A stretch of 38,678 nt of DNA. It comes from Novosphingobium rosa NBRC 15208 (GTDB lineage: Bacteria > Pseudomonadota > Alphaproteobacteria > Sphingomonadales > Sphingomonadaceae). The notes under the pieces were generated by a model. It saw only the letters and a list, made by a program, of their open reading frames with translations. It made no database searches and was not told where the DNA came from. The position numbers and the translations under genes are program-made. Where the stretch lies: positions 1 to 38,678 of the forward strand of contig NZ_BCZE01000069.1 of the NCBI RefSeq assembly GCF_001598555.1, read 5' to 3'. Positions 6,432 to 14,931 of this stretch are shown one piece after another. Positions within the stretch are counted from its first letter, which is position 1, and every line of letters begins with the position of its first letter.

Positions 6432-7681
6432 CAGGCCGCGAAAAGCTCAAGCTGCGCGGGTTTGGGCGCCAGCAGCGCGCGCAGATCGCTGCGGTCGGTC
6501 AAGGCCAGCGGGCGCCAGTCGGCGGTGACGATAAAGGGCCGCAGCTTGCGCAGCGAGACAGTCATGCGCGCCACATCCTCCAGCCGCAACTGCCGCAGGC
6601 GCCGCGCCGAAAGGATGGCATCCACCGCCCTCACCCCCAGCCCGGGAATGCGCAGCAACAGCTCACGCGGGGCGCGGTTGAGATCCACCGGAAAGCTTTC
6701 GCGGAAGCGCAGGGCCCAGGCCAGCTTGGGATCGATGTCGAGCGGCAGCATGCCTGTTGCCGGATCGGCTGCCGCGCCCACCTCCTGCGGCGAAAAGCCA
6801 TAGTACCGCAGCAGCCAGTCCGACTGATAAAGCCGGTGCTCACGCATCAAGGGAGGGCGGCGCAAGGGCAGCACCGCGCTGGCATCGGGGATCGGGCTGA
6901 AGGCGGAGTAATAGACACGGCGCAGATCGAAGCGGTCATAGAGCGTGGAGGCGCGCGCCACGATCTCGCGGTCGGTGGCGGCATCGGCCCCCACGATCAT
7001 CTGCGTCGATTGGCCGGCGGGCGCGAAATCGGGCGCGGAACGGTAGCGGCGCTTCGCATCATGGCCATCGGCGATGGCGCCGCGCATTGCCCCCATCGCG
7101 CCCTCGATGCGGTCCTGCGACTTGTCGGGCGCGAGGCGACGCAAGCCGCTCACCGTGGGCAGTTCGACATTGATCGAAACACGATCGGCATGGCGGCCCG
7201 CCGCCTCCACCAGCGCGGGATCGGCATCGGGGATGGTTTTGAGATGGATATAGCCGCGAAAATCATGGTCTTCCCGCAAGGCCCGCGCCACCTCGACGAT
7301 CTGCTCCATCGTGTAATCGGGCGAATGGATGATGCCGGAGGAGAGGAACAGCCCCTCGATGCAGTTGCGGCGGTAAAAGTCCAGAGTCAGCTTCACCACC
7401 TCCGCCGCCGTGAAGCGCGCGCGGCGCACATTGGAGGAGGCGCGGTTGATGCAGTAATGGCAGTCGAAGATGCAGCTGTTGGTCAGCAGCAGCTTGAGCA
7501 GGCTGATGCAGCGCCCGTCCGGCGCATAGGCATGGCAGATGCCCATCCCGCCCGAGGTGGAGCCCAACCCCTTGCCATCACGCGAATCCCGCTTCTTGCC
7601 CCCCGACGACGCGCAGGAGGCATCATATTTGGCGGCATCGGCCAGAATGGCCAGCTTATCGGTGAGGGATAGTGAGGACAT
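6431..7681 (-). CDS. Putative DNA modification/repair radical SAM protein
   Basis: A 416-residue protein with the radical SAM cluster motif C70-x3-C74-x2-C77 ('NSCIFDCHYC'), an (alpha/beta) barrel core, and a C-terminal helix-hairpin-helix-like segment ('LLLRIPGLGVRAVDAILSAR', about 340-360) suited to DNA binding. It corresponds to the TIGR03916 family, which almost always travels with the DUF4130/UdgX gene, as it does here with a one-base overlap. The reaction is not established; the name reflects association with DNA metabolism. ATG at 7681 has no strong Shine-Dalgarno. A canonical alphaproteobacterial LexA box lies about 80 bp upstream, indicating DNA-damage induction of both genes. Confidence 0.9.
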   Translation of the reverse strand: MSSLSLTDKLAILADAAKYDASCASSGGKKRDSRDGKGLGSTSGGMGICHAYAPDGRCISLLKLLLTNSCIFDCHYCINRASSNVRRARFTAAEVVKLTLDFYRRNCIEGLFLSSGIIHSPDYTMEQIVEVARALREDHDFRGYIHLKTIPDADPALVEAAGRHADRVSINVELPTVSGLRRLAPDKSQDRIEGAMGAMRGAIADGHDAKRRYRSAPDFAPAGQSTQMIVGADAATDREIVARASTLYDRFDLRRVYYSAFSPIPDASAVLPLRRPPLMREHRLYQSDWLLRYYGFSPQEVGAAADPATGMLPLDIDPKLAWALRFRESFPVDLNRAPRELLLRIPGLGVRAVDAILSARRLRQLRLEDVARMTVSLRKLRPFIVTADWRPLALTDRSDLRALLAPKPAQLELFAA

Positions 7682-7760
7682 GGGAGCTGATCCGGGCGCT
7701 CAACCAGCGGCGCCGTCAGACTCTAAAATGGCGCGAAGGCCACGCCCTGTCCATCAAAAT

Positions 7761-7775
7761 GTTCTTGATACGTTC
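7761..7775. promoter_or_regulatory. LexA (SOS) box GTTC-N7-GTTC
   Basis: The sequence GTTC TTGATAC GTTC is an exact match to the alphaproteobacterial LexA operator (direct repeat GTTC-N7-GTTC). It lies about 80 bp upstream of the radical SAM start codon (7681), between it and the HU gene. The exact match next to a DNA repair operon makes chance unlikely. LexA repression relieved by DNA damage is the inference. Confidence 0.85.
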
Positions 7776-7828
7776 TTATCAAGCGACGTGTTGCGCGTTA
7801 TCCTGTTTTCAGGCCTTCGCGCAAGCAT

Positions 7829-7858
7829 CACGCCCCGCCCCGTGAAGGGCGAGGCGTG
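7829..7858 (-). terminator. Hairpin downstream of the HU gene, possible terminator
   Basis: Reading the minus strand, CACGCCTCGCCC pairs with GGGCGGGGCGTG around a 6 nt loop, giving a 12 bp stem with one G-U pair. It starts 8 bases after the HU stop codon. No U-tract follows, so it may be a weak or factor-assisted terminator that separates HU from the SOS-controlled repair operon. Confidence 0.5.
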
Positions 7859-7866
7859 AAGAAGGA

Positions 7867-8142
7867 TCAGCCGTTCAGCTTGTCCTTCACGGCCTTGGCA
7901 GGCGTGAAGGTCAGCTTCTTGGCAGCCGCGATGGTCATGGCGGCGCCCGTGGCGGGGTTGCGGCCTTCGCGCTCGGCGGTTTCCTTGACCTTGAACTTGC
8001 CGAAGCCGTTCAGGCTGATTTCCTCACCGGCAGCAGCAGCGTCGGCAATGGCAGCGAAAACCGAATCCACCAGCTTGCGGGCGTCGGCCTTGGTCGTGCC
8101 GTGGTCGGCGGCCAGCTTGTCGGCGAGATCACTGTTGTTCAT
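7867..8142 (-). CDS. HU family DNA-binding protein
   Basis: A 91-residue, full-length bacterial histone-like protein. The N-terminal helical dimerisation part ('MNNSDLADKLA') is followed by 'EEISLNGFGKFKVKETAERE' and the DNA-intercalating arm motif G-R-N-P-A-T-G (about 60-66). HU dimers bend and compact DNA and support replication, recombination and repair. The ATG has a good AAGGAG ribosome binding site 8 nt upstream. The gene is probably monocistronic, with a hairpin right after its stop. Without other copies for comparison I cannot say whether this is the HupA or HupB lineage. Confidence 0.95.
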   Translation of the reverse strand: MNNSDLADKLAADHGTTKADARKLVDSVFAAIADAAAAGEEISLNGFGKFKVKETAEREGRNPATGAAMTIAAAKKLTFTPAKAVKDKLNG

Positions 8143-8335
8143 GCATCGTCTCCTTGGGACGGTTGAAAAGCGCGACCGGATTAGCGCCCAGAATCAGGCT
8201 CGTCATCCCCTGATCGCGCAAAACTCCCCATTTTAGCGCGATTTCATGGCGTCAGACCGGTTTGGCAGTGGGTAATTCAACCCCGCCCCCCCTTTCTGAA
8301 CGCATTTTAAGGATTTTCCGCAGCCGCAAGGCCCT

Positions 8336-11122
8336 TCAGGCGAATCTATCCTGATGGGTACTTCGCACCGCTTCAGCCCAATCCGCTGAGGCGCAAAGCG
8401 TGGCCACGCGGGTCACATCCCAATGCGTCAGCGCCTCCACCACCTGAGGCGCCGCCATGGGCCGCCCCAGCAAAAACCCCTGCCCGATATCGCAGCCCTT
8501 GGCCGCCAGATGGGAGAGCTGTTCGGACGTCTCGATCCCCTCGGCCACGGTACGGATGCCCAGATTGCGCCCCAGATCGATCACCGCGCCGACGATGGCG
8601 GCATCCTCGGTCTCCACCATGCCCAGCCGCTCGACGAAGGAACGGTCGATCTTGAGCGAGTCCACCGGGAACTGTTTCAGATGCGTCAGAGAGGCATAAC
8701 CCGTGCCGAAATCATCGAGCGCAATCGACACCCCCGCGCGTGACAGCGTGCCCAGCGCCGAACTGACATTCTCCACCAGCTGGCCGAGGAACACCGTTTC
8801 GGTCACCTCCAGCTCGATGCTTGAGGGCGGCAGGCCCGCGCGGCGCAAACGGCCCAGAATACGCTCGGCGAAATCACCGCGCATGAAGTCCCCCGCCGAG
8901 CCGTTCACCGCCACGCTGTGAAAGGCGATGCCCCGGCGCTGCCAGCTGGCCATATCGGCCACCACGCGGTCCAGCATGCGGTCGGTCAATTGCACCGAGA
9001 GGCCCGGATCATCGAAGGCCGCCTGAATGCCGCCGGGCGACTGCAGCCCCTTGGCATGCCAGCGCAACAGCGCCTCGAACCCGACGCAGGCCCCGGTGCG
9101 TAGGCTGACCTTGGGCTGATAGAAGGGCACGATGCCGTCCTCGCGCAGCGTGGTGCGCGCATCGGCCAGCATCTGGGTACGGCGCGCGGCCTGCTTGCGC
9201 AGGCTGGTGCTGAACTGCCGCAACTGCCCCAGCCCATCATTCTTGGCCGCGTAAAGCGCCAGATCGGCGCTTTTGTGCAGCTCTTCGGGCGACTCGCCAT
9301 CGTCGAAGGCCACCGCCGAGCCGATGCTCAGGCTCACATCGATCTGCCGCCCCTCATAGCCCATCGGCCCCGCCACCTGCGCGGCCAGCCTTTCGGCGAT
9401 GCGGGTGCGCGCCTCGGGGCTGGGCAGATCGGGCAGGATGATGGCGAATTCATCGCCCCCCAGCCGCGCCACCGTGGCCGAGAAGGGCGCATAACGCGTC
9501 AGCCGCGCCGCAACTTCGCGCAGCAGGCTGTCTCCGGCATCATGGCCCAGACTGTCATTCACAGCCTTGAAACGGTCGACATCCAGCACGATCAGCCCGA
9601 CATGGCGGCGGTTGAGCCGCGCCTCGGCCAGCGCCCGGTCCAGACTTTCGGCGAAAAGCACACGGTTGGGCAATTGCGTGAGCGCATCGTGATGCGCGGC
9701 CCAGCGCAGCCGGTCCTCGTCGCGCTTGCGGGCCGTCACATCCTGAAGCGTGCCGATCAGGCGGATGGCATCGCCCGCCTCGTCCCGCACCACATGGCCG
9801 CGCGCGATCAGGTTGAGGAAGCTGCGGTCAGCGGCCTGAAAACGGAACTCCTGCCGCCAGTGCGACAGGGTTTCCTCGGTGGGCACGGGATGCGAGATGC
9901 GGCGCAGACGGGCCAGCACCATCGGGCGGTCATCGGGATGGATGCGCTTGATCCACCAGCGGCGCGAGGTGCCGCCCACGATGGCGTCATGGCCGAAGAT
10001 CGTCGCCGTGGCGCCGCCCCAGTCGACATGGTCGCGGTCCAGCGCGATGTCCATGATGATGTCGTTGGAGGCCAGCGAGGCGAGGCGATAGCGCTCCTCG
10101 CTGTCCTGCAGGGCCTTTTCGCCCAGCACCTGCTCCTCGATGTCCTCAAGGCTGCCATACCATGACAGCACCTTGCCCGCCGCGTCGCGCCGGGGAAAGG
10201 CGCGGGCGCGATACCAGCGCCAGCCGCCGTCCCACTGGCGCAGGCGGTAGCGCACATCGGCATCGCTCTCCCCGCCGGAGCTGAGGGCGCGGGTCCACAC
10301 CTGCTGCACGGCGGGCAGGTCTTCGGGGTGAAGCGCGCTGGCCCAACCGATGCCCAGCGCATCCTGCGTGGCCATGCCGGTGATCGCCGACCAGCGCGGA
10401 CTCAGTTCGGTGAGGCGGCCCTCGGGATCGGCCAGCCAGGGGATCTGCGGGTTGAGATCGACCGAATGGCGATAATGCTCCTGGCTCTGTTCGAGCGCAA
10501 CGATCAGCGAGCCCATATCGATGCGCGACTGCAACAGCTCCTTGAAGGCGGAATGATTGTTCGCCAGAGTCTTGAGCAGGATGCCGGCGGCCAGAATGAA
10601 GGTCCAGCCGATGCCCATCGCGTACCAGTCATGCGAGAACAGCAGGCGGATGGTGATCGGCAAGGCGCCGCACAGCAGCACCAGCCAGGCCGCCAGCGGC
10701 AGGGCCTGAAGGCAGTAGCAGGCGCAGATCGCGCCGACGAAGACATAGAGCGCGATGGCCGTGCTGCGATCGGCTTGCGCCAGTTGCAGCAGCAGCAGCC
10801 CCCAGCCGCCGAAGGCCGCGCTGAGCGCCGACCCCGCCGCCGTGGTGCCGTAGAGATAGCGGCGGATCTGCGCCGGGCCCGGTTGCCGGCCGCGCCGCGC
10901 CACCCAGACACCCATGCGCACCACAATGATCGTGCAAAGCAGCGCGGGAATGCCAAGGCCATAGATCTTGGGCACTTCGCCAATGGTCGCCGCCGCCAAA
11001 AAGCAGGCATTGACCAGCATCAGCAGATACATCAGCGGAATCTGGGCGCGCAGATGGTCGTACTGCTCCTTGAGCATCGCATCCGGGCTTTTGGAAATCT
11101 GCTGAAACAGGCTGGCAAGCAT
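8336..11122 (-). CDS. Membrane-anchored PAS-GGDEF-EAL cyclic-di-GMP regulator
   Basis: About 928 residues. The N terminus (about 30-195) has several membrane helices ('YLLMLVNACFLAAATIGEV' and others). Two PAS/PAC segments follow (about 210-330 and 335-460, 'SVDLNPQIPWLADPEGRLTE'), then a diguanylate cyclase domain with intact R-L-GGDEF (about 555-559) and an EAL phosphodiesterase domain with 'FEALLRW' (Glu about 683), 'DDFGTGYASL' and 'AEGIET'. Both catalytic signatures look intact, so it may make and degrade c-di-GMP according to PAS input. The inhibitory RxxD site before GGDEF is absent (P-F-S-A instead), so product inhibition is not expected. The ATG at 11122 is preferred; a TTG at 11128 is possible. 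The likely outputs, motility or biofilm, are family knowledge. Confidence 0.93.
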   Translation of the reverse strand: MLASLFQQISKSPDAMLKEQYDHLRAQIPLMYLLMLVNACFLAAATIGEVPKIYGLGIPALLCTIIVVRMGVWVARRGRQPGPAQIRRYLYGTTAAGSALSAAFGGWGLLLLQLAQADRSTAIALYVFVGAICACYCLQALPLAAWLVLLCGALPITIRLLFSHDWYAMGIGWTFILAAGILLKTLANNHSAFKELLQSRIDMGSLIVALEQSQEHYRHSVDLNPQIPWLADPEGRLTELSPRWSAITGMATQDALGIGWASALHPEDLPAVQQVWTRALSSGGESDADVRYRLRQWDGGWRWYRARAFPRRDAAGKVLSWYGSLEDIEEQVLGEKALQDSEERYRLASLASNDIIMDIALDRDHVDWGGATATIFGHDAIVGGTSRRWWIKRIHPDDRPMVLARLRRISHPVPTEETLSHWRQEFRFQAADRSFLNLIARGHVVRDEAGDAIRLIGTLQDVTARKRDEDRLRWAAHHDALTQLPNRVLFAESLDRALAEARLNRRHVGLIVLDVDRFKAVNDSLGHDAGDSLLREVAARLTRYAPFSATVARLGGDEFAIILPDLPSPEARTRIAERLAAQVAGPMGYEGRQIDVSLSIGSAVAFDDGESPEELHKSADLALYAAKNDGLGQLRQFSTSLRKQAARRTQMLADARTTLREDGIVPFYQPKVSLRTGACVGFEALLRWHAKGLQSPGGIQAAFDDPGLSVQLTDRMLDRVVADMASWQRRGIAFHSVAVNGSAGDFMRGDFAERILGRLRRAGLPPSSIELEVTETVFLGQLVENVSSALGTLSRAGVSIALDDFGTGYASLTHLKQFPVDSLKIDRSFVERLGMVETEDAAIVGAVIDLGRNLGIRTVAEGIETSEQLSHLAAKGCDIGQGFLLGRPMAAPQVVEALTHWDVTRVATLCASADWAEAVRSTHQDRFA

Positions 11123-11539
11123 CGGCAATCATCGCGGCAAGATCCTGCGACAATCCATGGCCATGCGCGGTTAAGATCGGCTTGAAGGCAACTAGGCGGT
11201 TTAAGGGATTTGCGCGGGGATCATTCTTGACCAAGGTTAACCAATTCAGAGTTTTTCTCTAAGAAACAATGCCTTTTTATAAAAGGCCGATCATGGAGAA
11301 ATACGGCGCGGCGCCCGTTGTTTTGTATTTTTCCGCAAAGCCCGGTGATCCGCATGGGCAGGGTGAGCCGATGCCCCTTGCCATGATTCTGCCGCCGCGC
11401 TCTTGCGAAGCCGGCCCCTTCGCGCCCATGAGCGCAAAATTCGGGTCGAATGGCCGGAAGGACGGCAGCGCAATCCCCCGCTCTGCCCTATGACACGGAT
11501 TTTACGCGCGGATGATGCGCCAAGGCTGGAGCCCCCTGG
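11123..11539. other. Intergenic region, no supported gene
   Basis: About 417 bp between divergent genes (the minus-strand GGDEF/EAL gene and the plus-strand small membrane protein). The left half is AT-richer than its surroundings and probably carries the promoters, but no convincing -35/-10 pair could be fixed. A 74-codon plus-strand frame (11269-11493) lacks a ribosome binding site or recognisable protein features and is not called. A 17 bp palindrome at 11271-11287 is listed separately. Confidence 0.4.
11271..11287. repeat. Perfect 7+3+7 palindrome upstream of the GGDEF/EAL gene
   Basis: GCCTTTT-TAT-AAAAGGC is a perfect inverted repeat in an AT-rich patch of an otherwise GC-rich intergenic region. 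It lies about 150 bp upstream of the GGDEF/EAL start and about 250 bp upstream of the opposite gene. It could be a regulator site or a small hairpin. No matching regulator is recognised. Confidence 0.4.
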
Positions 11540-11839
11540 ATGACCGAAGATCTGAGCGACATTCCCCGCCACTTCATCGAGGAGTTCAAAAAGGCGGGCC
11601 CGGAATATATGGCCTGGCAGATGCGCACCGGCGGCATCACCGGCCCGCGCCTGACCTATGCCGGGCGCTGGCTGGCCCATCTGGAGATCACCGCCAAACA
11701 GGCCCGCAAAAGCTATGAGCGCAAGATGTTCGCTCTGGCTGTCGCCACCGCCGTGCTGGCGCTGGTCGCCGCGCTGGAAGGCGGGGTGCAACTGGCGATG
11801 ACCCTGAACCCGCCCGCCGCGCCTCACGCCGCGCGGTAA
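11540..11839 (+). CDS. Small single-span membrane protein, hypothetical
   Basis: A 99-residue protein. The N-terminal two thirds are soluble and amphipathic ('DIPRHFIEEFKKAGPEYM', 'AHLEITAKQARKSYERK'). One strong hydrophobic helix follows near the C terminus (about 64-87, 'MFALAVATAVLALVAALEGG'), with a short Pro/Ala tail, so it is probably a tail-anchored-like inner-membrane protein. The start has a GGAG about 10 nt upstream. The stop lies 2 bp from the stop of the convergent hypothetical gene. I do not recognise the family. Confidence 0.6.
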   Translation: MTEDLSDIPRHFIEEFKKAGPEYMAWQMRTGGITGPRLTYAGRWLAHLEITAKQARKSYERKMFALAVATAVLALVAALEGGVQLAMTLNPPAAPHAAR

Positions 11840-11841
11840 TC

Positions 11842-12453
11842 CTATTTGAGCTTCAAGTCCTTGATCAGCATGGCCTCGGCCCCGGCAGCGGCCTCCACGA
11901 AATCCGTCTCGCTGATATCCAGATAGTTGCAGCCGACGAACAGCGTGGCGTTGTCCTCATCGCGCGGAAAGTGGCCGCCCGACATCCGCGCCATCGCCCT
12001 GTCGCCATCGGGGAAGGCCCCAAGCATCGGGCCATGGTCGGGATCGATACCACGGTAATAGGTCTCATCCGTGCGGACCGGCACGCGCTTCATGCCCTTC
12101 TCGCGCACCAGCGCCAGCGCCTGCGCGCGGGGCAATTCGATCACCACCCAGGTGTTGAGCAGCGAAACCGTATCGACGCTGCGCCCGAAGATGGTGACGG
12201 GATGCGCCAGACGATAGGTCCACAGGCCCGTCATGCCCTCATGGCCGTTGCGCCTGACCGGAATGGCCCAGCCTGGCGGATGATCGTTGAACAGCGCCTC
12301 ATAATAGGGCGCATAGGCCGCGGGCGAAGAACGGCATTCCACCGCCTGCGCGATCCCTTCCGGACTGGGCGGCCCGGCCTCTTGCGCAGCCAGCAGCGGC
12401 GTGCCGGACACCAAGGCCAGCGTGGCGATCATCCCTCGCGTAAAACGCCGCAC
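11842..12453 (-). CDS. Exported hypothetical protein
   Basis: A 203-residue protein starting with GTG, preceded by GGGAGA at good spacing. The N terminus ('MRRFTRGMIATLALVSGTPLLA') is a Sec signal peptide, probably cleaved after LAA near residue 23. The mature part (about 180 residues) has two Cys (in 'VECRSS' and 'FVGCNYLDI') that could form a disulfide, and stretches such as 'TGLWTYRLAHPVTIFGRSVD' that look like a beta-rich fold. No catalytic motif is recognised. It is not obviously operonic with the following small membrane protein gene, which lies 89 bp upstream in the same orientation. The function is unknown. Confidence 0.6.
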   Translation of the reverse strand: MRRFTRGMIATLALVSGTPLLAAQEAGPPSPEGIAQAVECRSSPAAYAPYYEALFNDHPPGWAIPVRRNGHEGMTGLWTYRLAHPVTIFGRSVDTVSLLNTWVVIELPRAQALALVREKGMKRVPVRTDETYYRGIDPDHGPMLGAFPDGDRAMARMSGGHFPRDEDNATLFVGCNYLDISETDFVEAAAGAEAMLIKDLKLK

Positions 12454-12542
12454 TCTGCTTCTCCCGCCCTTTGATCGGAGGGAGAGCCTAGCCGTTCGCG
12501 CAACGCCAGACCATCGGCTTCATCGCGAAATCCGCTTGTTTT

Positions 12543-12731
12543 TCATGATCCTCGGCGGGAGGCGCGCGACGCCTTGACCAGCGCATAGACGCTGCCTCCC
12601 CCCAGCACGCAGGCAAGAGCAAAGCCGATCGCCGCGCCCCATACAGCCCCGGCCAGCCCATGCAGCACCCCGCCGATGAACATGCCGATCAGGGGCAGGA
12701 CGATAAAGAACAGGCAACCGATCGCGAACAC
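12543..12731 (-). CDS. Small two-helix membrane protein, hypothetical
   Basis: A 62-residue protein almost wholly made of two hydrophobic segments (about 2-22 'FAIGCLFFIVLPLIGMFIGG' and about 27-52, Gly-rich 'AGAVWGAAIGFALACVLGGG'), with a basic C-terminal tail (KASRASRRGS) that should face the cytoplasm. It starts with GTG at 12731, with a GGAG nine bases upstream. The glycine-zipper-like second helix suggests oligomer packing, but no family is recognised. It lies between an exported hypothetical gene and the aminotransferase-like gene, all on the minus strand. Confidence 0.55.
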   Translation of the reverse strand: MFAIGCLFFIVLPLIGMFIGGVLHGLAGAVWGAAIGFALACVLGGGSVYALVKASRASRRGS

Positions 12732-12800
12732 GGGACATCTCCACTTGCCCCCACGCCCCTTTACCCCAAGCCCCTGCCCTCCGGAAGGTCCACCTAAGGC

Positions 12801-14078
12801 CTAGGCGATGCCCTTCATCTTGCGGAAGGCATCGAAGCGGTCGAGGAAACGGTCGATATCGGCCTTCTCCAGATAATAGGGCGTGGAAAGGCGGATGCGG
12901 CTGGGCGCACCGCCGCGCACGCGGATGCGGTGGTTGGTCCACATCCAGTCCATCAGCTCATGCATCTGCACCGGGGCCATATCCACCGTGGCGATGGCGC
13001 AGCGCATGGTGGGATCGGGCGAGGTCAGATCCCGCGATCCGCGCTTCATCATCTCGCCATGCAGATAGTCGGCGAGGAAGCGGTGGCGCTTCTCGATGCG
13101 GTCCATGCCGATGGAATTGGCCAGCTTGATCGCGGCCACCAGCCCCATCATCGCGGGAATGTTCGAGGAGCCGATCTGCGAATAGCGGTCCACATCGCGC
13201 GCCGGAGCATCCCAGCCGCCCGTCACCGTGGTGGGCCACAGCCGCTCCATCACCTCTGGCCCGCGCACATAGAGAAAGCCGGTGCCCTTGGTGGCGAACA
13301 GCCATTTATGCATCGAGCCCGTGTAGATATCGCAGCCGATGTCATTAAGATCGACCTTGAGCATCCCCGCCGCATGCGCCCCATCGAACGCCGAGATGAT
13401 CCCCTTGGAGCGGGCCAGCGCGGCGATCTGCTTGGCCGGCAGGATCAGCCCGCTGTTGGTGGAAATATGGCTGACGAAGATGATCTTCGTGCGCGGCGTG
13501 ATCGCGTCATTGATGCGGTTGAGGATATCGGCAGGCGTCAAAGCGGGCTTGGGCAGGTTGAACTTCTTCACGACAATGCCATAGCGCTTGGCGCGCAACA
13601 TCCAGGGCTGCTCGCCGCTGCCATGCTCCTCGTCGGAGATCAGCACCTCGTCGCCCGGCTTCATGTCGAAGCCGCCCGCCACCACATTGTTGGCCTCTGT
13701 GGCGTTGCGCAGCACCGCCATCTGATCGACCCGCGCGCCCATCATCTGCGCGAAAGGCGCGCGGAACTCGGTCCAGGGGCCATAGCCCCACATCGGATAG
13801 GCCTCCGGCTCGGGCTGCATCATCTGCTCGGTCAACTCATAGGAGTCATAGATCGCCTTCAACACCGGGCGCGGCGAGGACCCCACCGTGCCATTGTTGA
13901 GATTGACCACCCCTGCCGGAATCAGGAACTGCTTGCGCAGCGCCGCCCAATAGGCGTCCTGATTGCGGGCATAGAGATCGGCCCCCGGCAGCGGCACTTC
14001 GGCCAGAGCGGCGGCGGGCAGCGCGGAGGCAGCCCCGGCAAACAGGCTGTTGGCAAGCATCGAACGGCGATCGAACAT
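12801..14078 (-). CDS. Exported class V aminotransferase-fold PLP enzyme
   Basis: A 425-residue fold-type I PLP enzyme of the class V aminotransferase / isopenicillin N epimerase-like group. Visible motifs include 'VNLNNGTVGSSPRPV' in the N-terminal substrate region, 'NATEANNVVAGGFDMKPGDE', 'DGAHAAGM' (the PLP-pyridine Asp) and the Schiff-base Lys258 in 'SMHKWLFATKG'. The N terminus has a twin-arginine-like signal (D-R-R-S-M-L followed by a hydrophobic stretch and A-L-A). A folded, cofactor-loaded enzyme is the kind of cargo the Tat pathway exports, so it may work in the periplasm. The reaction (cysteine desulfurase-like, epimerase or lyase) is not decidable. The next gene upstream on the same strand is a GNAT acetyltransferase, 118 bp away. 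Confidence 0.85.
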   Translation of the reverse strand: MFDRRSMLANSLFAGAASALPAAALAEVPLPGADLYARNQDAYWAALRKQFLIPAGVVNLNNGTVGSSPRPVLKAIYDSYELTEQMMQPEPEAYPMWGYGPWTEFRAPFAQMMGARVDQMAVLRNATEANNVVAGGFDMKPGDEVLISDEEHGSGEQPWMLRAKRYGIVVKKFNLPKPALTPADILNRINDAITPRTKIIFVSHISTNSGLILPAKQIAALARSKGIISAFDGAHAAGMLKVDLNDIGCDIYTGSMHKWLFATKGTGFLYVRGPEVMERLWPTTVTGGWDAPARDVDRYSQIGSSNIPAMMGLVAAIKLANSIGMDRIEKRHRFLADYLHGEMMKRGSRDLTSPDPTMRCAIATVDMAPVQMHELMDWMWTNHRIRVRGGAPSRIRLSTPYYLEKADIDRFLDRFDAFRKMKGIA

Positions 14079-14196
14079 GGAAGACCTCTCAGGCTGGAGC
14101 CACGGCAGGGTGCGCCGTGAACCCCGGCGCTGCCCCGGCCCGAGTTGTGTCCATGGAATAAGAAAGGTAAATTGGTGAAATGACGAAGACGAAAGT

Positions 14197-14736
14197 TCAG
14201 CGATAGGTCTTCGACAGGATCACCAGCGTCGGATCGCCCTCGAAGGGATAGGGGGTGAAGCCTTTTTCGCGCTCCAGCTCGATGGCGGCGCGGTTCTCGC
14301 GGTTCTCGATCGAGATCACCCGGCGCACGCCCCGGCGCTGCGCCTCCTGCGCCAGCAGATCGACCAGCGCCCAACCAATGCCATGCGCCCGGTAATCCTC
14401 CCGCACCGAAACGGCGATCTCGGCGGTGTCCAGCTTGCCGTCGCAGGCCAGCAGGGCCGAGGCGACCAGATCGCCATACATGGGCTCGAAGACCAGAAAG
14501 CTCTCGGTGCGGAAGTGGTCGGGATGCAGCAGCAAATCGAGCTGATCGCGGCTGACCTGCGCGCAGGCAGCCAGAAAGCGGAAGCGGCGGTCCTCCTCGC
14601 TGACCTGCGCGAAGAATTGCGCCAATGCCGGGCCATCATGCTCGGTGGCGGGCAACACCTCCAGCCGCAGACCGCAGCGCGTGGTGAGAATGCGGGTCGC
14701 CCCATCGGCATGAGGCAGGATGGCGGTTTCGGTCAT
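14197..14736 (-). CDS. GNAT family N-acetyltransferase
   Basis: A 179-residue single-domain acetyltransferase. The acetyl-CoA binding region is visible as 'AEIAVSVREDYRAHGIGWAL' (Q/R-x-x-G-x-G/A-type motif A, about 109-128), followed by 'VDLLAQEAQRRGVRRVISIE' and 'NRAAIELEREKGF', the usual motif B. 'EEDRRFRFLAA' near residues 49-59 resembles the N-terminal part of Pat-like and stand-alone GNAT domains. The start has a strong AAAGGAG ribosome binding site. The acceptor substrate (protein lysine, amino acid or antibiotic) cannot be read. It is divergent from the CrbR-like regulator gene, with a 195 bp shared intergenic region. Confidence 0.88.
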   Translation of the reverse strand: MTETAILPHADGATRILTTRCGLRLEVLPATEHDGPALAQFFAQVSEEDRRFRFLAACAQVSRDQLDLLLHPDHFRTESFLVFEPMYGDLVASALLACDGKLDTAEIAVSVREDYRAHGIGWALVDLLAQEAQRRGVRRVISIENRENRAAIELEREKGFTPYPFEGDPTLVILSKTYR

Positions 14737-14931
14737 GATGCAGACTCCTTTGGCCTGCCCTTCCCTGCCCCGGAATCATGTGCCGATCCTTGATCCCGGG
14801 CAAATTGGCGCCTGCTTCGACCAAAGTCTGTGCGACGTCATCGCGACCATACAGCGCTTGCCCGGCGCGGGGCGAAGGTCCATCTTGGCACTCTGGCGAA
14901 ATCGCCTGCCCGAAAGCCCGGAGCCTTCCCC

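Noticed and set aside
11269..11493. 74-codon plus-strand frame in the gap before the small membrane protein
   Set aside because: No ribosome binding site, no homologous-looking motif and unusual composition at its start; more likely promoter and leader DNA.
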